In this document: positions 6,468-10,108 of the stretch, piece by piece
Layout: every line of letters starts with the position of its first letter
Numbering within the stretch: the stretch's first letter is position 1
The notes under the pieces: model-generated
The model's database searches: none
What the model was told of the DNA's origin: nothing
What the model saw: the letters and a program-made list of their open reading frames with translations, nothing else
Program-made: the position numbers and the translations under genes
From: an uncultured Eubacteriales bacterium
GTDB taxonomy: Bacteria; Bacillota; Clostridia; UBA1381; UBA9506
Assembly: GCA_900545185.1 (NCBI GenBank)
Contig: UQYH01000083.1
Span: 1-10,108 of the forward strand
Direction: 5' to 3'
DNA: 10,108 nt

Positions 6468-8696
6468 TTACTCGTTTAAAAATCCTTCCAGTTTCCCGCA
6501 AATTTCGCCTGCAAGTTCGTTTGCAAATTCTGCGTCCCGGCTTTCGGAATGAATTTGAATCCGACTGCCTGAGACGTCCGGCATAATGACAATCCAGCCG
6601 CGATCCTCCACAATTTTTATGCCATCGGTTACGTCGATTATTTTTTTGCCGCGCATTTCGGTAAGCAATTTTTGCAGAATATGACTGTGTTTTTGCGGCG
6701 GACAATCAATCTGCCGCACGACTTTGTGCAACTTCGGCAATTGCAGATTCATTTGACCCAGGGTTGTGTTGTTGATATACAAAAATTCACAAATCCGAAT
6801 TAGGCAACGAATCGGGTCGAAGCATAAGTCATATTCCAGCGCGGCGGCACGCGTGTTTTGCTGTAAAAGCTTGGCTTCAAAATCTTCCTCGGATACGCGC
6901 CTAAGCGTTGCATCACAGGCAGAGGCCACCTGCAAGGCTGCATCGGATGCATGTCGGGGTATGAATATTTCCGCATTTTTAAAGGCAGACGCAACAATGA
7001 GGGCGGCAAGTGCATAAAACGTATCGCCGCTCATTACCTCGCCGTTTTCATCATATAGGGCATATTTCCCGTTTTGACCGATGGATAACCCTACATCCAA
7101 ATGATTTTTTAAAATGAGATTTGGCACAAGTGAAATTTCATTCGTAAATATGGCTGATATTCCAAAGGCCGTACATATTTTTTTAAAACGGGAACGCATT
7201 TCACTGTGACTACAGCAAATGACAACGGAAAAATTAAGACGCTTGCATACGGTTGTCAGCAATAAGTCCTTAAAATAATATAAGGGCATACGATTCACAT
7301 TGACAGGCGGTTTTACGTCCTTTAGGGCAGCGTGGCGTGCAGTGCCGTCGGATAGGGCCGTTCGGATACGGTTCATCGTTTCCGGGTTCATCGAGGCGCC
7401 GTTTGCGTCTAAAATTTCAAGCGTAATGGTTCTGTCCGTCAGTTCGGCGTGAATACCTGCATCCATGCTGAGTTTGCGGAGCGCAAATTTTGCCAGGCTT
7501 CTGTCACCGCAATCCACCAAATGATAGGCCGTGGCACCGGATGCCATTACACCGGCCAGCATAGCAAATTTTATCATCATGTATTCGGTACGGTCGGCAA
7601 GGCTTAACAAAATCTTGGCGTTCTTCGGAAGCACATCGGCTACGGCCATGGTCAGACGGATTAAAAATTCGGGCGTAATGGTATCGTTCGGTATGCCTTC
7701 AAAGCAGTTGTGTTGTGCCGATGGGGCGTGTTTTGCGTCATCGTGGCCGATAGAAGCAAACGGAATACGATGCGTACCGTAACAAACCGTGCGAAAAACC
7801 TCGGCATTTTGCGGCACAGTGCTGCCGGGCCATATAATTGCATTTTGAACGGCGGCATCGTCGCCGATAATGCAGTCGTTACCGATGACGGAATAGGGCT
7901 TAATGACGGCGGTTTTGCCGATGGTGCAATTTTCGCCGATGAGTATGCCGCTGTTTAGCGCCGCTTCGGGCAGAGAAAGGTCAATTTTTTTCAAAAAGAC
8001 ATCCTTGTGGCATTGTCTGTATGCGCCGATGTCTGTCACATTACACCAATAATCGGTTGTGACAAAGCCGAACAGCGGTCTGTTTTGCTCCAATAGCAAA
8101 GGAATCAGGTCATGCGTCAAATCGAAGGCGCGATCCAGCGGCAGATAGGAAAGCGCCTCCGGTTTCATCACGCAAATGCCGGTGCAAACGGTTCTGCTTG
8201 TTGCTTCGTTCCATGCGGTCGTATCGGCAAAATGCAAAATTTTTCCGTTTGGTTCTGCGGTTGCAATGCCGCAATCCGCAGGCGCGTTCGTCTCCTTTAA
8301 AACAAGGGTGGCAAAGGCGTTTTGTGCTTTGTGAAATTGTATGACGGCGTTCAGGTCGAGGTCGGTCAGAATGCTGCCGCCTGCAACGATAAAATCCTCG
8401 GTTAAAAATTCGGCGGCGTTCCGCAATCCGCCGATGGTGCCCTGCGGCTCGGCTTCGCGGAAATAGGTCAGCTTGACACCAAATTTGCGGCCGTCACCGA
8501 AATATTTTTCAATCATATCGGCGCGATATCCAAGCATCACGCCGATTTCGGTTATGCCTTGGCGGCAAAGGTGACGGATAAAGTGCTCCATTAACGGGCG
8601 ATTCATAACGGGCATCATCGATTTGGGGAGCTTATCGGTTAAAGGACGCAGCCGTTTGCCTTCGCCGCCGGCTAAAATGATTGCTTTCATACACAT
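6468..8696 (-). CDS. Sugar-nucleotidyltransferase / beta-helix / phosphohexomutase fusion with degenerate active sites
   Basis: A 742-residue protein built like the long mannose-1-phosphate guanylyltransferase-phosphomannomutase fusions of Firmicutes, Actinobacteria and Cyanobacteria. An NTP-transferase domain (about 1-240) opens with LAGGEGKRLRPLTDKLPKS. A hexapeptide-repeat beta-helix follows (about 247-300), then a phosphohexomutase-like region (about 330-742). The folds are clear but key residues are not conserved. In the first domain the metal-binding Asp of the usual (N/S)GD motif is Ser108 (VAGGSILTD), the EKP motif reads DTT (158-160), NTG reads CTG (171-173) and the WxDIG Asp is Asn219 (WCNVTD). 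In the mutase region no TASHNP phosphoserine loop is present (GIHAELTDRT at 414-423). The DGDADR metal loop is replaced by IGQNGK (538-543) inside a conserved frame (DVGL...YDENGEVMSGD). GEMSGH is missing and RPSGTEP is replaced around 705-712. Translation probably starts at ATG 8696 with AAGGA six bases upstream (8703-8707); ATG 8690 (MKAIILAGG) is a close alternative. Probably a pseudoenzyme or a highly divergent enzyme. Confidence 0.88.
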   Translation of the reverse strand: MCMKAIILAGGEGKRLRPLTDKLPKSMMPVMNRPLMEHFIRHLCRQGITEIGVMLGYRADMIEKYFGDGRKFGVKLTYFREAEPQGTIGGLRNAAEFLTEDFIVAGGSILTDLDLNAVIQFHKAQNAFATLVLKETNAPADCGIATAEPNGKILHFADTTAWNEATSRTVCTGICVMKPEALSYLPLDRAFDLTHDLIPLLLEQNRPLFGFVTTDYWCNVTDIGAYRQCHKDVFLKKIDLSLPEAALNSGILIGENCTIGKTAVIKPYSVIGNDCIIGDDAAVQNAIIWPGSTVPQNAEVFRTVCYGTHRIPFASIGHDDAKHAPSAQHNCFEGIPNDTITPEFLIRLTMAVADVLPKNAKILLSLADRTEYMMIKFAMLAGVMASGATAYHLVDCGDRSLAKFALRKLSMDAGIHAELTDRTITLEILDANGASMNPETMNRIRTALSDGTARHAALKDVKPPVNVNRMPLYYFKDLLLTTVCKRLNFSVVICCSHSEMRSRFKKICTAFGISAIFTNEISLVPNLILKNHLDVGLSIGQNGKYALYDENGEVMSGDTFYALAALIVASAFKNAEIFIPRHASDAALQVASACDATLRRVSEEDFEAKLLQQNTRAAALEYDLCFDPIRCLIRICEFLYINNTTLGQMNLQLPKLHKVVRQIDCPPQKHSHILQKLLTEMRGKKIIDVTDGIKIVEDRGWIVIMPDVSGSRIQIHSESRDAEFANELAGEICGKLEGFLNE

Positions 8697-8780
8697 ACAG
8701 CTTCCTTTCGTTTGACAATATGGCTAGTATGTGTCAGCTGAAGAAAATTTATACTTCGCCCTTTGACAGTTCCCTGCCTG
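8697..8780 (-). promoter_or_regulatory. 84-base gap between regulator and fusion gene, with TGACA/TGTCA half-sites
   Basis: The gap holds TTTGACAA (8711-8718), TGTCA (8732-8736) and TTTGACAG (8762-8769). The first two form a 5-bp inverted pair (TGACA 8713-8717 with TGTCA 8732-8736). The same half-site is clustered upstream of the neighbouring PocR/AraC regulator. No convincing sigma-A promoter or terminator is visible on the minus strand here, so the fusion gene may be read through from the regulator promoter or from an activator-dependent promoter with a poor -35. The half-site is short and its function is inference. Confidence 0.25.
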
Positions 8781-9944
8781 TTAAATGTGCGTAACGCGGT
8801 ATCGCTTGGGTGTGGTATCCGTCAGACGTCTGAATATTTTACCGAAGTAGCTTCTGTCCTCATAACCGACCATGTTTGGAATTTGTTCAATTTCAATGTT
8901 TGTGTTGGTTAAAAGCTCCTTTGCTTTTTCAATACGCAGTCGATTTAAATATTCGTTAAAGGTATAACCTGTTCCCTCTTTAAAAATTTTAGAAAAGTAG
9001 GAAGGGCTTAAAAATACATGACCGGCAACGGTCTGCTGTGTTAAATGAGTACGATAGTTCTGATGAATGACATCCAAAGCTTTTTTCAACAGCTGCATAT
9101 GTTTAAGTGACAGCTCGTAAAAAACCACATGCATAAATTCATCACAGATAATATCGATACAGCTTTTTAAATCACCGAAGCAGGTGGCAGCTGACAATGA
9201 AGCCTGCAGTTTTTCAAAAGAAAGAAGCTGAACAGCCGGATTGCCGTAATCTTCCATGTGTTCATACAACATAAAAATAAAGCGAATGACAGTTAATTTG
9301 ATTTGGTCAAATGCATCTCCCATAACAGAGATTAAATTTGTTAAAAAGTTTTGAATTAAAGCCTGTGTACGCTCGGCATCTTTATGATCCAGCGCATCCT
9401 CCAGCTCGGGCAAAACTTCGGCAAGATAGCCTGCATGAACCGGCGTTTGCAGCGTAATGGCGGCCATCAGTCTTGCCGCGCGTGAAAGCTTAGCGGGTGC
9501 ATATACCTGCAAGCTACGGATGGAACGTGCGTGTTTTTCAAATTCGCTTCCTTGTGACGGAAATAAACGTTTAAACAGCGCTTCTCGCACCGTGTCGCTT
9601 GTGTTGCCGCACAGCAAAGGCTCGGTAATAATGGTTCCGATGCAAACACCGCTGTTGTAAACAGGCACAAGAATGTGACACAGACCGGATGAACAGAAAA
9701 AGAGCAGACCGTAGTTTGCATCTGTTGCATTGACGGCGGCACGTGTAATTTTATAATGACAGTTATGCACCTGTAAGGCATCGGATTTAAAATTGTTACA
9801 AAACACACAAGGCTTTTGCGGCAGGGACATATCTTCAATTTTATGAAGTTCAACCCAAGTGGTTTGAATTCCGGAAACAGAAGAAAACATACGAATTTGC
9901 CGCAAGGTTGCCTTTTTTATCATTTCGGACGAATTTATTATCAT
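8781..9944 (-). CDS. PocR-domain AraC-family transcriptional regulator
   Basis: A 387-residue regulator. An N-terminal PocR-type ligand-binding domain (about 12-160) carries the expected spaced cysteines: CVFCN with Cys46 and Cys49, Cys62, and FFCSSGLCHILVPV with Cys84 and Cys89. It is followed by a helical linker (about 165-285). The C-terminal AraC DNA-binding domain (about 286-385) has two helix-turn-helix units (TVAGHVFLSPSYFSKIFKEGTGYTF and IEQIPNMVGYEDRSYFGKIFRRLTDTTPKRYR). PocR domains are known or proposed to sense small molecules such as 1,2-propanediol (Salmonella PocR, pdu/cob operons); the ligand here is unknown and no pdu genes are in view. An in-frame upstream extension to 10088 exists, but I chose ATG 9944: GGAGG lies five bases before it, a promoter sits just upstream, and the PocR homology begins shortly after. 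It probably autoregulates and may control the downstream fusion gene. Confidence 0.92.
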   Translation of the reverse strand: MIINSSEMIKKATLRQIRMFSSVSGIQTTWVELHKIEDMSLPQKPCVFCNNFKSDALQVHNCHYKITRAAVNATDANYGLLFFCSSGLCHILVPVYNSGVCIGTIITEPLLCGNTSDTVREALFKRLFPSQGSEFEKHARSIRSLQVYAPAKLSRAARLMAAITLQTPVHAGYLAEVLPELEDALDHKDAERTQALIQNFLTNLISVMGDAFDQIKLTVIRFIFMLYEHMEDYGNPAVQLLSFEKLQASLSAATCFGDLKSCIDIICDEFMHVVFYELSLKHMQLLKKALDVIHQNYRTHLTQQTVAGHVFLSPSYFSKIFKEGTGYTFNEYLNRLRIEKAKELLTNTNIEIEQIPNMVGYEDRSYFGKIFRRLTDTTPKRYRVTHI

Positions 9945-9949
9945 AATAA

Positions 9950-9954
9950 CCTCC
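9950..9954 (-). promoter_or_regulatory. Ribosome binding site that fixes the PocR/AraC start at 9944
   Basis: On the minus strand GGAGG is followed by five bases and the ATG at 9942-9944. No comparable site precedes the upstream in-frame Met codons (for example at 10088), and the promoter lies inside that extension, so translation from further upstream is unlikely. Confidence 0.85.
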
Positions 9955-9975
9955 GTGTATATCACAACTACTTTC

Positions 9976-10004
9976 ATTTTATCAAAAAAGTTGTTATTCT
10001 GCAA
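9976..10004 (-). promoter_or_regulatory. Sigma-A promoter of the PocR/AraC regulator
   Basis: On the minus strand TTGCAG (9999-10004) is separated by exactly 17 bases from TAAAAT (9976-9981). Transcription would begin near 9969, about 25 bases before the start codon. Two dyads overlap it: TATTC/GAATA (9995-10009) covers the -35, and ACAACT/AGTTGT (9964-9969 and 9989-9994) brackets the -10. Confidence 0.72.
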
Positions 10005-10031
10005 GAATATTTCTGAATAAAGCCTGGCACG

Positions 10032-10064
10032 ATTTGTCACTTTTTGACAAAAAACGTGACAAAT
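10032..10064. repeat. Cluster of three TGACAAA half-sites upstream of the regulator promoter, candidate operator
   Basis: ATTTGTCAC (10032-10040) and GTGACAAAT (10056-10064) form a perfect 9-bp inverted repeat. In between, TGACAAA (10045-10051) makes a second, nested 7-bp inverted repeat with TTTGTCA (10033-10039) and a 12-base-spaced direct repeat with TGACAAA at 10057-10063. Relative to the predicted start of transcription the cluster lies roughly 60-95 bases upstream, a usual place for an AraC-type activator. It could also serve a divergent gene to the right of the window. Bases 10065-10108 hold nothing I can identify. Confidence 0.5.
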
Positions 10065-10108
10065 TGCCAACAAAAGGGTCCGAATCAAATGATAGGCGCA
10101 AAAAAAAG

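Noticed and set aside
6395..6586. Small plus-strand open frame across the terminator
   Set aside because: Runs through the 6404-6445 hairpin into the end of the minus-strand gene and has no ribosome binding site or familiar sequence.
9945..10088. N-terminal 48-residue in-frame extension of the PocR/AraC gene up to 10088
   Set aside because: It contains the predicted promoter and operator-like repeats and lacks a ribosome binding site, whereas ATG 9944 has GGAGG five bases upstream.

Overview
The window looks like chromosomal DNA from a low-to-moderate GC Gram-positive bacterium of the class Clostridia. The basis is a YycH/YycI-type pair, a Clostridia-style Obg with a C-terminal OCT domain, the non-mevalonate isoprenoid enzyme IspE, a DUF4825-type secreted protein, strong AGGAGG-like ribosome binding sites and sigma-A promoters. 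The assignment is by family content only; no species is claimed. No RNA gene, CRISPR array, insertion sequence or phage gene was found.

Layout. Positions 1-4621 hold a tightly packed plus-strand block: a 5'-truncated yycH-like gene, yycI (membrane-anchored regulator of the WalRK/YycFG cell-envelope two-component system), obg (ribosome-assembly GTPase) and ispE (MEP-pathway kinase). The gaps of 12-82 bases suggest co-transcription. A strong promoter at 4708-4736 then drives a plus-strand gene (4774-6378) for a membrane-anchored extracytoplasmic protein with a probable DUF4825 domain. This gene converges with a minus-strand pair, and a near-symmetric 14-bp hairpin at 6404-6445 separates them and probably terminates from both sides.

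The minus-strand pair is read from the right edge leftwards. First comes a PocR-domain AraC-family regulator (start re-assigned to 9944, with its own promoter just upstream). After an 84-base gap follows a 742-residue protein with the architecture sugar-nucleotidyltransferase + left-handed beta-helix + phosphoglucomutase/phosphomannomutase. The most striking observation is that this fusion has an intact reading frame and clearly alignable family segments but has lost most recognised catalytic and metal-binding residues in both enzyme domains. It reads as a double pseudoenzyme, possibly a sugar or sugar-nucleotide sensor or scaffold, downstream of a small-ligand-responsive regulator. The intergenic DNA upstream of both genes contains repeated TGACA/TGTCA half-sites, which could be shared operators. 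The regulator/pseudoenzyme pair is the best candidate here for an undescribed system; its function is inference.
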